NCBI GenBank assembly: GCA_025808555.1
Contig: CP075526.1
Coordinates: 248,001-312,000 of the forward strand
Length of the DNA: 64,000 nt
From: Anaerolineales bacterium
Lineage (GTDB): Bacteria; Chloroflexota; Anaerolineae; Anaerolineales; UBA11579
Direction of reading: 5' to 3'
The notes under the pieces are model-generated. The model was not told where the DNA came from. It made no database searches and saw only the letters and a program-made list of their open reading frames with translations. This document shows, piece by piece, positions 6,702 through 13,946 of the stretch. The position numbers and the translations under genes were made by a program. Every line of letters begins with the position of its first letter. The stretch's first letter is position 1.

Positions 6702-7310
6702 CTAGCCGCGCGTTCCCATAATCACTGCGCGCTCAATGTCAGTCAAATCCCAGACGGCAAGCACGACGAACAAAAAGGTGTTATCAATGCGCTTGCAAAG
6801 AATTGGGTCAATCGGAGGCGTAGGCGCATCGAACGTCCATGTGGGATCCCAGACAATGTGATAGTTGCCTAAGTCGTGCTTGGGACGATACTGCGGCGGG
6901 ACAATGGGAACCATAGCCTTTGGCTTGCGCGACCACTCCTTTCCATTCCACATGTCCCACAATGGAATGCCGGGGAACGTGCCCGCAGGGAATTCGATTG
7001 CGTCTCCATCGCGCAGCTTGCGCGCGCCCCGGTCCCACCAAAACAGAGTTTCGCCAGCCCGCGTGGTGCGCAAGCGAACAAGCCTCGCATCCGCACGCGC
7101 CACAGCCAAGATAGGCAAGCCATCTTCGTTTAGGCCGGCCGAAGTCATAGCAGCCTTCAGGTCGAGAATGCGCTTGCCCTGCGCTAAATGGCGATAGACA
7201 GTTGCAAGGCGTTCGTATTCAGAATCGTCGAACCGCTCGAAGCCTGCCTTGTATTCTTCGTAGGCTGCCTGCGCCATGTCCTTGTCCATCTCAATCTGCG
7301 GAACGTCCAT
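6702..7310 (-). CDS. Hypothetical island protein (202 aa)
   Basis: 202 residues, soluble, Trp/Pro-rich in the second half (FPGIPLWDMWNGKEWSRKP, YHIVWDPTWTFDAPTPPIDP). The N-terminus is acidic and helical. No recognised domain. It is the first gene of the block after the HTH gene, separated by about 77 bases that contain a dyad at 7354-7367. Confidence 0.5.
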   Translation of the reverse strand: MDVPQIEMDKDMAQAAYEEYKAGFERFDDSEYERLATVYRHLAQGKRILDLKAAMTSAGLNEDGLPILAVARADARLVRLRTTRAGETLFWWDRGARKLRDGDAIEFPAGTFPGIPLWDMWNGKEWSRKPKAMVPIVPPQYRPKHDLGNYHIVWDPTWTFDAPTPPIDPILCKRIDNTFLFVVLAVWDLTDIERAVIMGTRG

Positions 7311-7353
7311 TTCTCAAAAACTCTCTTTCTGCGGAAAACCCGCATGTGTCATA

Positions 7354-7367
7354 AACCGAAATCGGTT
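7354..7367. promoter_or_regulatory. Operator-like dyad upstream of the 202-aa gene
   Basis: AACCGA and TCGGTT half-sites are separated by AA, in the gap between the HTH gene and the 202-residue gene. Such a six-base dyad is the size expected for a phage Cro/CI-type operator. No clean promoter could be assigned beside it, so it may be only a short hairpin. Confidence 0.3.
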
Positions 7368-7387
7368 GTACGCTTTTTGTATGGAAA

Positions 7388-7678
7388 TCACTTATCGGCC
7401 TCGCCCACCACCAAGTCGGCGGCATTACGCTCAGTAATGGCCGCTATCAGATCAGTTACTGTCTGATATGAAGTTGCAATTCGCTCTCTGCACGCAACCA
7501 ATTGCTCGTACTTGGGGACATACCGGCCAGCCTTCCAGTCATCCAAGGCTGTATGGCTCACGCCGAGCAAGCCAGCGCTAAACCGCAAGGATTTACTCTT
7601 GCCATCAGAGGCGATATTCTTTTCATAGTCAGTCAGGATTTCCCTGATTTTATTGGCGTTCGCTTTATTTTCGGGCAT
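7388..7678 (-). CDS. HTH DNA-binding protein (Cro/CI-like), leftward
   Basis: 96 residues from ATG 7678 (MPENKANANKIREIL). LRFSAGLLGVSHTALDDWKAGRYVP is a helix-turn-helix of the phage Cro/CI type. The start is chosen because an excellent promoter ends six bases before it, leaving no room for the longer reading frame. It faces a second HTH gene across 60 bases, the layout of a temperate-phage switch; this member would head the leftward early genes. Which of the pair is repressor and which is Cro-like cannot be told from sequence. Confidence 0.65.
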   Translation of the reverse strand: MPENKANANKIREILTDYEKNIASDGKSKSLRFSAGLLGVSHTALDDWKAGRYVPKYEQLVACRERIATSYQTVTDLIAAITERNAADLVVGEADK

Positions 7679-7684
7679 GCCTGA

Positions 7685-7713
7685 ATAATACAGGCACACC
7701 TGCGAGTTGTCAA
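7685..7713 (-). promoter_or_regulatory. Near-consensus leftward promoter, leaderless
   Basis: On the minus strand TTGACA (7713-7708), a 17-base spacer and TATTAT (7690-7685) form a near-perfect housekeeping promoter. Transcription should begin at or next to the A of ATG 7678, giving a leaderless message, as with lambda cI from its maintenance promoter. It must overlap the control region of the rightward HTH gene. Confidence 0.7.
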
Positions 7714-7738
7714 GCGGCAATTACTAAAGTGGGTTTAC

Positions 7739-8038
7739 ATGGTAAATATAGGTATGGCAAAGAATAAAGAAATCAAGAAGCCTGAACTTGCCAAAATGGC
7801 AGAATATCTGAGGGCCGAGCATTTGAAGCTGATCTGCTCCTCAGGTTATGACATGCGGACAGATAAGGCGTTTGCCGATTATTTGGGGATCAAGGCTGAC
7901 AGGCTAAGCATGTACATGAATGCAGAGGAAGGCCCGGCAATCAAAAACGCGGCAAAGATTGCCAAAAAACTTGGGCCTGAAATATTGAGTATTTTGGGCT
8001 ACAGCGACATGGCAGATCTTGTTGAGGGGCAGTCCTAG
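7739..8038 (+). CDS. HTH protein, divergent partner of the switch
   Basis: 99 residues (or 94 from the second ATG at 7754, MAKNKEIKKPE). KAFADYLGIKADRLSMYMNAEEGP is a helix-turn-helix of the Xre type, and the C-terminal part (AAKIAKKLGPEILSILGY) could mediate dimerisation. It is divergent from the leftward HTH gene and followed by a convergent orphan. It is a candidate repressor of the leftward early operon. Neither start has a strong Shine-Dalgarno sequence. Confidence 0.65.
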   Translation: MVNIGMAKNKEIKKPELAKMAEYLRAEHLKLICSSGYDMRTDKAFADYLGIKADRLSMYMNAEEGPAIKNAAKIAKKLGPEILSILGYSDMADLVEGQS

Positions 8039-8247
8039 GCCACTTTGGTTGGGCCGTAAAATAATGCGCCCGCCAGCTCTATCTCCCAAGTTAACCGCGA
8101 AACAAGCGAATGCATTTTTGTTCGCGACACAGGCGCTCTTTCTAGGTAAACGGTTTCAAGCGTCCGAAAAGTCGGAGAGGATATTCCTGCAGCAGTTGCC
8201 GTATCTAACAACACATTTAAAAACGATTTAGGATAAGGCTGTTCCAT
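8035..8247 (-). CDS. Hypothetical protein (70 aa) with structured 5' leader
   Basis: 70 residues from ATG 8247 (MEQPYPKSFLNVLLDTATAAG). No family recognised. Gene status is supported by a minus-strand promoter (TTGACT-17-TATGTT, 8297 to 8269) and a GGAGGG ribosome-binding site one hairpin upstream of the ATG. Its end overlaps the convergent HTH gene by four bases. It may be a small regulator or cargo protein. Confidence 0.45.
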   Translation of the reverse strand: MEQPYPKSFLNVLLDTATAAGISSPTFRTLETVYLERAPVSRTKMHSLVSRLTWEIELAGALFYGPTKVA

Positions 8248-8248
8248 T

Positions 8249-8266
8249 AGCACCCTCCAGGGTGCT
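8249..8266 (-). promoter_or_regulatory. Hairpin occluding the Shine-Dalgarno of the 70-aa gene
   Basis: AGCACCC and GGGTGCT flank a TGGA loop; the GGAGGG ribosome-binding site lies in loop and stem, and the ATG follows one base later. The transcript could therefore fold to hide its own start. As DNA, the same 18 bases are a dyad that could serve as an operator. Confidence 0.45.
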
Positions 8267-8268
8267 CA

Positions 8269-8301
8269 AACATAATAGAACACTTGTTCAAAGTCAAGTG
8301 T
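8269..8301 (-). promoter_or_regulatory. Leftward promoter overlapped by a dyad operator
   Basis: TTGACT (8297-8292), 17-base spacer and TATGTT (8274-8269) on the minus strand. The dyad ACACTTG...CAAGTGT (8280-8286 with 8295-8301) covers the -35 and spacer. The rightward lipoprotein gene begins 25 bases further on, so the same DNA probably controls both directions. Confidence 0.45.
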
Positions 8302-8325
8302 GAATTGCTTGACAAGGGAGTGGAA

Positions 8326-8847
8326 ATGAAAAAAGTATCCGCAATATTGGTTCTTACAATTTTCCTGGCGAGCTGTGGCATCTCGGAAGCCAATGTTCAA
8401 GCAACTATTTCAGCTCTGCCCACCTGGACTTCTGCGCCTACGGCCACGCCGGCAGACACCCAAACACCCCATTTGGTCGTTGTAACTGCCACCCATACAG
8501 CCACGCCAAAATTTACGGCAACATCAAGCTTCACCCCCACTATCACCTATACACCCTCTCTGACCCCCAATGTGGAGCAAACAAACGAGGCCAAGCTAGA
8601 GGCAACGCAGACCGCCCGTCTAACGGCCAATCGAGGCAGCGGCTTCTTTTTAGTTGGCGTGGATATTGCGGCGGGAACTTGGAGATCAGAGGCGGGCTAC
8701 AGCGCCTGCTACTGGTCAAGGAACAATGCCACAGGGGGGATTAACGATAATCACTTTGGAAATTCAGGTGGGACAGTGCATATTAGAGCCTCTGATTACG
8801 AAGTCGAATTTAACGGATGTGGACAGTGGACTTATCTTGGCCCGTAA
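8326..8847 (+). CDS. Lipoprotein with Thr/Pro linker and C-terminal beta domain
   Basis: 173 residues from ATG 8326, preceded by AGGGAG. The N-terminus is a lipoprotein signal with lipobox LASC (MKKVSAILVLTIFLASC). Next comes GISEANVQATISALPT, then a Thr/Pro-rich linker, and a compact C-terminal domain (FFLVGVDIAAGTWRSEAGYSACYW... GCGQWTYLGP), whose VG-DI-G-W pattern recurs in secreted proteins of Chloroflexota and Actinobacteria. It should be membrane-anchored on the outer face. The next gene is a paralogue of its N-terminal half. It is likely island cargo. Confidence 0.65.
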   Translation: MKKVSAILVLTIFLASCGISEANVQATISALPTWTSAPTATPADTQTPHLVVVTATHTATPKFTATSSFTPTITYTPSLTPNVEQTNEAKLEATQTARLTANRGSGFFLVGVDIAAGTWRSEAGYSACYWSRNNATGGINDNHFGNSGGTVHIRASDYEVEFNGCGQWTYLGP

Positions 8848-8870
8848 AGGTTTTACGAGGAAAGACAACA

Positions 8871-9455
8871 ATGAAAAAGACACTTCAAATCGTACTGTTT
8901 ACGATGAGCGCTCTTCTGGCTGGTTGCGGCATATCTGAGGCTGACGTACAAGCAACCATAGCGGCGCTTCCTACCCAAACCGCCGCCGCCACTGCAACGC
9001 ACGCTCCCACGAGTACTGTTCCCGCTCCTTCCCCGACTCCTGGTCGTCAAACCGCATTTGAGGTTAGCCTTTCAGAAATTGAAAGATACTTCAAATCAGA
9101 AGGGCTTGAGGGGACAGGAGCATCCACTCCTTGTATTCTGACAACAACGCCGCCCTGGGCGCAGTGCGTAAAATTCTACGCAAGAAGCCAAAATGACATT
9201 ATTGAGATCATTGAGTTGATACATGACAATGGCGTTCTTGTTGGGGCATCAGCAACCTTCTTTGGCGGAGAACCCCCTGTAACGCTTATCGACTTTGTCG
9301 TTCATCTAAAAGTTCCCCTGGTGCTTTTCGGGGCGCCGGTGAGAGACGGGGATTTCTACTATCTTGAATTTGACGGCAGCGACTACATGTCCCATTTTTG
9401 GCTAGACTATCGCCTCGCGGAAGTTGTTTGTGCCAATCCTTTCTTTTGCCAGTGA
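8871..9455 (+). CDS. Lipoprotein paralogue with different C-terminal domain
   Basis: 194 residues from ATG 8871. Lipoprotein signal with lipobox LAGC, then GISEADVQATIAALPT, nearly the same as the upstream lipoprotein, and a Pro/Thr linker. The C-terminal ~130 residues (FEVSLSEIERYFKSEGLEG...) are unrelated to the neighbour's and unassigned. The shared N-terminus with swapped C-termini suggests duplication or cassette exchange. The gene ends about 45 bases before the hemolysin III-type junction. Confidence 0.6.
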   Translation: MKKTLQIVLFTMSALLAGCGISEADVQATIAALPTQTAAATATHAPTSTVPAPSPTPGRQTAFEVSLSEIERYFKSEGLEGTGASTPCILTTTPPWAQCVKFYARSQNDIIEIIELIHDNGVLVGASATFFGGEPPVTLIDFVVHLKVPLVLFGAPVRDGDFYYLEFDGSDYMSHFWLDYRLAEVVCANPFFCQ

Positions 9456-9767
9456 AAGCGAGTGATTCGTAACTGGTTTTTGACTAGCATTCAACAGGAA
9501 GATGGCCGAATGGTCCAGCGTGCGCAGCAGCTTCTTGACCCGCTCGATTGGGATGCTGTGATACAGCGTGGACGTGGTGTACAGCAGAATTTGAGTGGCA
9601 CCATAGATGGTGCAACCCACGATATGCCAGGCCGTGCCCAACAGGCTTGAGAAGCTGGCCAGCACCGCCAGGCCGGCGATTGACAGCACGATGCCGATGC
9701 CATGCGAAATGCTGTTGGCCCACTCCTCAGCCGGAGTGTAGCGATTGGCGTGAATATTGACGCTCAT
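9402..9767 (-). pseudogene. Hemolysin III-family gene, truncated at island junction
   Basis: From ATG 9767, MSVNIHANRYTPAEEWANSI continues as a typical HlyIII/YqfA-family membrane protein through HIVGCTIYGATQILLYTTST and LDHSAIFLL, i.e. the first ~90 of about 210 residues and three membrane segments. At about 9500 the homology stops and the frame reads through ~30 unrelated residues (NASQKPVTNHSL...) to a stop at 9402 inside the convergent lipoprotein gene. The remaining C-terminal membrane segments are absent. This is best read as disruption by the island; the lost part may lie beyond the left end. Confidence 0.7.
9485..9510. other. Probable right junction of the island
   Basis: The hemolysin III reading stops matching its family between about 9495 and 9505, right after the codons for LDHSAIFLL. 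To the left is lower-GC phage-like sequence, to the right GC-rich backbone. No integrase or direct repeat is visible in the window, so the exact attachment core cannot be defined. Confidence 0.5.
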
Positions 9768-9895
9768 TACTGCAATTATAGTCAGCTCCTGCCAGGCCAA
9801 GCCAACCTTTACCAACTCTTAACCTCACCCTCTCGGCTGCGTCGGGCAAGCGTTGTATACTGCCGCGAAATCATTCATATCCAAGGAGCAAGACC

Positions 9896-10351
9896 ATGCG
9901 CAACCCCCGCCCCACCAAAGCCCCCGTTTCCAAGACGGGCTATGTCAAGTTCTCCAACAAGCTGTCCACCTCGCTGGACCAGATCTCAAGCAGCGTGCGT
10001 GAGAACGCCCAAATGATCGACTCCATCCAGGAAGTGGCGCTGGAGCTCACCACCACCTTCGGCAGCCTGCACACTGTCGCCGTGAAGTACGCCCGCAGCG
10101 CCAACCAGGTGCTGGACATTCTTGTGCCCATCGTGAGCAAGCTGCCCATCGTGCCCAAGAACGCCCAGACGATGCTGGTGAATCTGGAGAAGTGGACCCA
10201 GATGATCATTGACAACGAGGCTAAGACCTCGGCCACGGTGAACTCGGTGCGCAGCGGCCTGCAGTCAGGCGATGTCAACAAGCTCAAGACCCACACCGCC
10301 GACCTGAAATCGGTGACCGCCGCGCTGTCCAAGCTGGCAGCGACGAAGTAG
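9896..10351 (+). CDS. Conserved-looking helical protein, unknown function
   Basis: 151 residues, starting at ATG 9896 after AAGGAG; a -10-like TATACT lies at 9856-9861. The protein is almost wholly helical with Ser/Thr-rich heptads (NKLSTSLDQISSSVRENAQM, LVNLEKWTQMIIDNEAKTSA) and no membrane segment. It resembles a phasin-like or cytoskeletal coiled coil in composition, but I do not recognise a family. It is monocistronic and ends before a strong bidirectional terminator shared with der. Confidence 0.6.
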   Translation: MRNPRPTKAPVSKTGYVKFSNKLSTSLDQISSSVRENAQMIDSIQEVALELTTTFGSLHTVAVKYARSANQVLDILVPIVSKLPIVPKNAQTMLVNLEKWTQMIIDNEAKTSATVNSVRSGLQSGDVNKLKTHTADLKSVTAALSKLAATK

Positions 10352-10384
10352 CTGCCAGATTTTTTTTGGCAATCAGCAAAATAA

Positions 10385-10411
10385 AAGAGGCTGCACTTTG
10401 TGCAGCCTCTT
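10385..10411. terminator. Bidirectional terminator
   Basis: AAGAGGCTGCAC pairs with GTGCAGCCTCTT across a TTT loop, 12 perfect pairs, with A-rich sequence to the left and TTGCTTTT to the right. It sits between the convergent 151-residue gene and der. Confidence 0.8.
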
Positions 10412-10447
10412 GCTTTTCCGTGTCTCCAGAGCGGGTCTATCAGCTAC

Positions 10448-11821
10448 TCACTCGCGCTTCTTCGTCACGATACGGATCGGCGTACCCAGAAAACCGTACG
10501 CATCACGGATGCGGTTCTCAAGGTAGCGCTCATAGGTGAAATGAAGCAGCTTGGGGTCGTTGCAATACAGCAGGAAGGTGGGCGGGTCGCTGCGCACCTG
10601 GGTGCCGTAGTAGATGCGCAGGTTGCGGCCGGCGCGGTTGGGCGCCGGCTGGTGCTCCTGCGCATCCTCCAGCACCCGGTTGATCTGCGAAGTGCTGAGC
10701 TTGACCATGCGCTCGGCGCCCACCTTCACCGCCGTGGGCAGTACCTCCTGCACGCGCTGGCCGGTCTGGGCTGAAATAAAGAGCAGCGGAGCATAGTCAA
10801 TGAACTTGAGCACATAGCGGATGTTGCGCGTATATTGCTCCATGCTGTAGCTGTCTTTATCCACCGCATCCCACTTATTCACCAGGATCACCGCGCTCTT
10901 CCAGGCGTCCTGCACATAGCCAGCGATGTGCGCATCCTGGGCGGTGATGCCCGTGGTGGCATCGATCACCAGCAGCACCACTTCGGCGCGCTCAATGGCG
11001 CGCACCGAGCGGATGGCGGAGTATTTCTCCACGCCCGGCTCGATCTTGCCGCGGCGGCGCAGGCCGGCCGTATCGATCAGCTTGATGCGCTGGCCGTCAA
11101 AGTCAATAAAACTGTCCACGGTGTCGCGGGTCGTGCCGGGGATATCGCTGACGATGGCGCGCTCCTCCCCCACCAGCGCGTTGAGCAGGGTGGATTTACC
11201 CGCATTGGGTTTGCCCACGATGGCGATCGAAAGGTCGGCATCGCTCTCTTCGGGGTCCTCAACCTGGGGCGGCAACGCCGCCACCAGCGCATCCAGCATG
11301 TCGCCCGTACCCGAACCGTGCACGGCGGAGACCGGATGCGGCTCACCCATGCCTAGCTCGTAGAACTCGGCCAGGTTTTCGCGGCGTTGCACCGAGTCGA
11401 CTTTGTTGACCACCAACAGCACCGGCGGCAGCAGAGCATCACCCTGCTTGCGCTGGCTGCGGCGCAGAATGCTGGCCACCTCGCGGTCCGCCGGGGTGAC
11501 GCCGCTCTCTACATCCACCACGAACATCACCAGGTCCGCATCGCTTACCGCCTGCTGGGCCTGCTCGCGGATCTGCTGGATGAATTCGGCCGAGCCGATC
11601 GAAAGCGGCTGGCGCCCGCGCGTGACCGATGTGGGGTCAATGCCACCGGTGTCCACGATCAGGAACTGCGTGCCCACCCACTCAGACTCGGCGTACAAGC
11701 GGTCACGCGTGGTGCCGGGCACATCATCCACCACGGCCAGGCGCTGCCCGGCCAGGCGGTTAAACAGGGCACTCTTGCCCACATTGGGGCGGCCCACAAT
11801 CGCAACAACAGGTTTTGGCAT
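10448..11821 (-). CDS. der: GTPase Der (EngA)
   Basis: 457 residues, full length. Two tandem GTPase domains: first GRPNVGKS at 10-17 with PGTTRD, DTGG and NKVD; second GKPNAGKS at 203-210 with PGTTRD, DTAG and NKWD (about 315). The C-terminal KH-like domain follows (INRVLEDAQEHQPAPNRAGRNLRIYYGTQVR). Der acts in 50S subunit maturation. It is the last gene of a leftward operon after cdaR, about a dozen bases downstream, and is followed by a terminator. Confidence 0.97.
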   Translation of the reverse strand: MPKPVVAIVGRPNVGKSALFNRLAGQRLAVVDDVPGTTRDRLYAESEWVGTQFLIVDTGGIDPTSVTRGRQPLSIGSAEFIQQIREQAQQAVSDADLVMFVVDVESGVTPADREVASILRRSQRKQGDALLPPVLLVVNKVDSVQRRENLAEFYELGMGEPHPVSAVHGSGTGDMLDALVAALPPQVEDPEESDADLSIAIVGKPNAGKSTLLNALVGEERAIVSDIPGTTRDTVDSFIDFDGQRIKLIDTAGLRRRGKIEPGVEKYSAIRSVRAIERAEVVLLVIDATTGITAQDAHIAGYVQDAWKSAVILVNKWDAVDKDSYSMEQYTRNIRYVLKFIDYAPLLFISAQTGQRVQEVLPTAVKVGAERMVKLSTSQINRVLEDAQEHQPAPNRAGRNLRIYYGTQVRSDPPTFLLYCNDPKLLHFTYERYLENRIRDAYGFLGTPIRIVTKKRE

Positions 11822-11833
11822 CGAATTTTTCGC

Positions 11834-13066
11834 TTATCTGCGCGCAAGCACAACTTCAATAGAGCTTGGCGTGATCGAGAGGACCTGTACGCCAGTGGGC
11901 AACTCTTCGGCCACCGGCTCCAGCATGTGCGTACCGAGCGCCAGGCCGTTGACATTGACCACCAGGCGGATCTCGGCCGGCGAGAGGTTCTGCAAGACCG
12001 AAAGCGGGCCGGAGATGATGACGCTCACGCTCTCAGGCGACAGGGTGGCCGTGCGATTGCTTGGCAAACCGACCACTTCCACATTCAGATTGAGCAGCAC
12101 GCTGCTCTCCACTGGGGCAATACCGATCGTCACTTGCACATCCTGCTCTTCGCTGACCACGATCACGCCTGGCGGCAGGTCCAACAGCAAGCGCGTCTCC
12201 AGGTCATCGTTCAGGTTGGTGAGGTCCAGCGGTTGGGTGCTGACGAAGCCGGGCAGATCAGCCACCACCTGCGGGTCAGCCGAGAATAGCGTCACCACCG
12301 GCGGCGAAACGGAAATATCCGTAACACGGAAGCCGCTGGCGGGCTGGCCAATCGTCTCAACCTTGACGGCGACATCGCGATACCCGCCGGATTGCAAAAT
12401 GCTGACTTCCAGCCGGGCTTCAGCCGGCTCAATCGTAAGTCCGCTGAGCACAACCCCATTGGCATCCACGGCGCGTAGCGCCACACTGGTGCTGATCGAC
12501 TCGCGCGCCTGGTTTATATCCAACGGAGCCTGCAGCCCTGCCACCTGCGCCATCAAACTCAGGGGGCCGATCACCGTGGCGCTGCTTGGCTCCAGGGTCA
12601 CTCCGTCAAGCTGGAAGCCGAGGGCCAGCTGGCCTTGCAGTTGAGCGGTGATGGGAATATCGCGCACTGCCCGCGGCTCCAGCGTGATCTGCACCTGCAT
12701 CGGCGAGAGGCTGACCACGCGGATAGGCCGCAGGTCTGACTCGATCTCGATGTCTACCGTGTGTTCGCCTTCGGTCAGGCCGGTCAGATCAATATAAGCG
12801 CTGACCGGGCGCGGCTGGGCCACCAACTGCTGCCATAGCGAGCTGGGCGCGCCCAGGCGCACGCTGACCTCAGATGGCGGCGAGCCGATCAACAGCAGGC
12901 TGGGATCCAGCCCGCGCACTTCCAGCGCCAGGGGCGCCGGGTAATCGCGCACTTCGTTGGGATCCGCCGCCACGACGGCCGACATCCACACCGCGAAGGC
13001 GAGCAGGAAGGCCAGCATCAGCGTGCCGATGTTGGACCACAGGCGCTGCAGCAAGAGGCGTAGCAT
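11834..13066 (-). CDS. cdaR: YbbR-domain protein CdaR
   Basis: 410 residues. One N-terminal membrane segment (IGTLMLAFLLAFAVWMSAVV) is followed by about four repeats of the YbbR domain, recognisable by recurring V-V-x-I-x-GP and L-x-P-x-x-V patterns (SSATVIGPLSLMAQVAGL, ESVSVIISGPLSVLQNL). CdaR sits outside the membrane and modulates the diadenylate cyclase CdaA. Its start overlaps the cdaA stop by one base, so the pair is translationally coupled. Confidence 0.9.
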   Translation of the reverse strand: MLRLLLQRLWSNIGTLMLAFLLAFAVWMSAVVAADPNEVRDYPAPLALEVRGLDPSLLLIGSPPSEVSVRLGAPSSLWQQLVAQPRPVSAYIDLTGLTEGEHTVDIEIESDLRPIRVVSLSPMQVQITLEPRAVRDIPITAQLQGQLALGFQLDGVTLEPSSATVIGPLSLMAQVAGLQAPLDINQARESISTSVALRAVDANGVVLSGLTIEPAEARLEVSILQSGGYRDVAVKVETIGQPASGFRVTDISVSPPVVTLFSADPQVVADLPGFVSTQPLDLTNLNDDLETRLLLDLPPGVIVVSEEQDVQVTIGIAPVESSVLLNLNVEVVGLPSNRTATLSPESVSVIISGPLSVLQNLSPAEIRLVVNVNGLALGTHMLEPVAEELPTGVQVLSITPSSIEVVLARR

Positions 13067-13944
13067 CAGCTCTCCGACTCCTCAGGCGGGTCAGGCAGCA
13101 GGAACGGCAGATAGCGGGCCAGGAAGCGCTCGACTACGCTTTCGGATTCTACGGGGCGATAGAAGGCGCGCAGCACGCCTTCGAGGCGTTCGCGGCCCAG
13201 GCGCTGGATCATGCGTCCTCCAAAAGCCACTGAGATCGCGCCCGTTTCCTCCGAGACCACCAGCGCTACGGCGTCACTGATCTCCGAAGTACCCAGGGCA
13301 GCGCGGTGGCGCAGGCCCATGCGGCGCTCAGCGCTCTCCGACAGCACACCGCTGGAGGACAGCGGCATCACGCACGACGCGCCAATAACGCTATCACCCG
13401 CAATGATCGCTGCGCCATCATGCAGAGGCGTATTGGGATAGAAGATCTGCAGCAGCAGTTCAGGTGTCACCTGGGCGCCCATGGCCACGCCGGTTTCCAC
13501 ATACTCCTCCAGGCTGTCGAGGCGTTGCAGCACGATCAGGGCGCCGAAGCGGCGCTCCGATAGGCGGATGGCAGCGTGGGTCAGCGATTGGATCACATCG
13601 CGCCCGGCGCCCTGGCGCCCACGCCCGCTGAGGATGGTGCTGGCGCGGCCAAAGCGCTCCAGCACGCGGCGGATCTCGGGGGCGAAGATGACCGGGATAG
13701 CCACCAGGATGGCGGGCACGGAGTTGCGCACTAACCAGGAGAAGGCGGGCAGCTCAAAGATGACGGTGAACAGGCTGATGACGACATACAGCAGCAAAAA
13801 GCCGCGCAGCAACACCATGGCACGGGTGTTACGAATAAAGAGCAGCACCGCAAAAATGATCAGCGTCACCAGCGCCAGGTCAACAAAGCTGGCCAGGCTG
13901 AGGCGTTGCAGAATAAAAGTGAGCTCGTCAAAAAGATTACGCAT
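13066..13944 (-). CDS. cdaA: Diadenylate cyclase CdaA
   Basis: 292 residues. Two or three N-terminal membrane helices (residues ~20-90) precede a DAC domain with DGAAII at 176-181 and RHR at 212-214, the metal/ATP-binding motifs. It makes c-di-AMP from two ATP; that messenger controls potassium, osmolyte and cell-wall homeostasis. The C-terminal ~50 residues are a variable tail. It lies between coaE-GNAT and cdaR; the usual glmM partner is not present here. Confidence 0.95.
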   Translation of the reverse strand: MRNLFDELTFILQRLSLASFVDLALVTLIIFAVLLFIRNTRAMVLLRGFLLLYVVISLFTVIFELPAFSWLVRNSVPAILVAIPVIFAPEIRRVLERFGRASTILSGRGRQGAGRDVIQSLTHAAIRLSERRFGALIVLQRLDSLEEYVETGVAMGAQVTPELLLQIFYPNTPLHDGAAIIAGDSVIGASCVMPLSSSGVLSESAERRMGLRHRAALGTSEISDAVALVVSEETGAISVAFGGRMIQRLGRERLEGVLRAFYRPVESESVVERFLARYLPFLLPDPPEESES

Positions 13945-13946
13945 AG

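Noticed and set aside
8654-8938. Plus-strand frame spanning the two lipoproteins
   Set aside because: Alternative frame of the lipoprotein genes without its own start signals.
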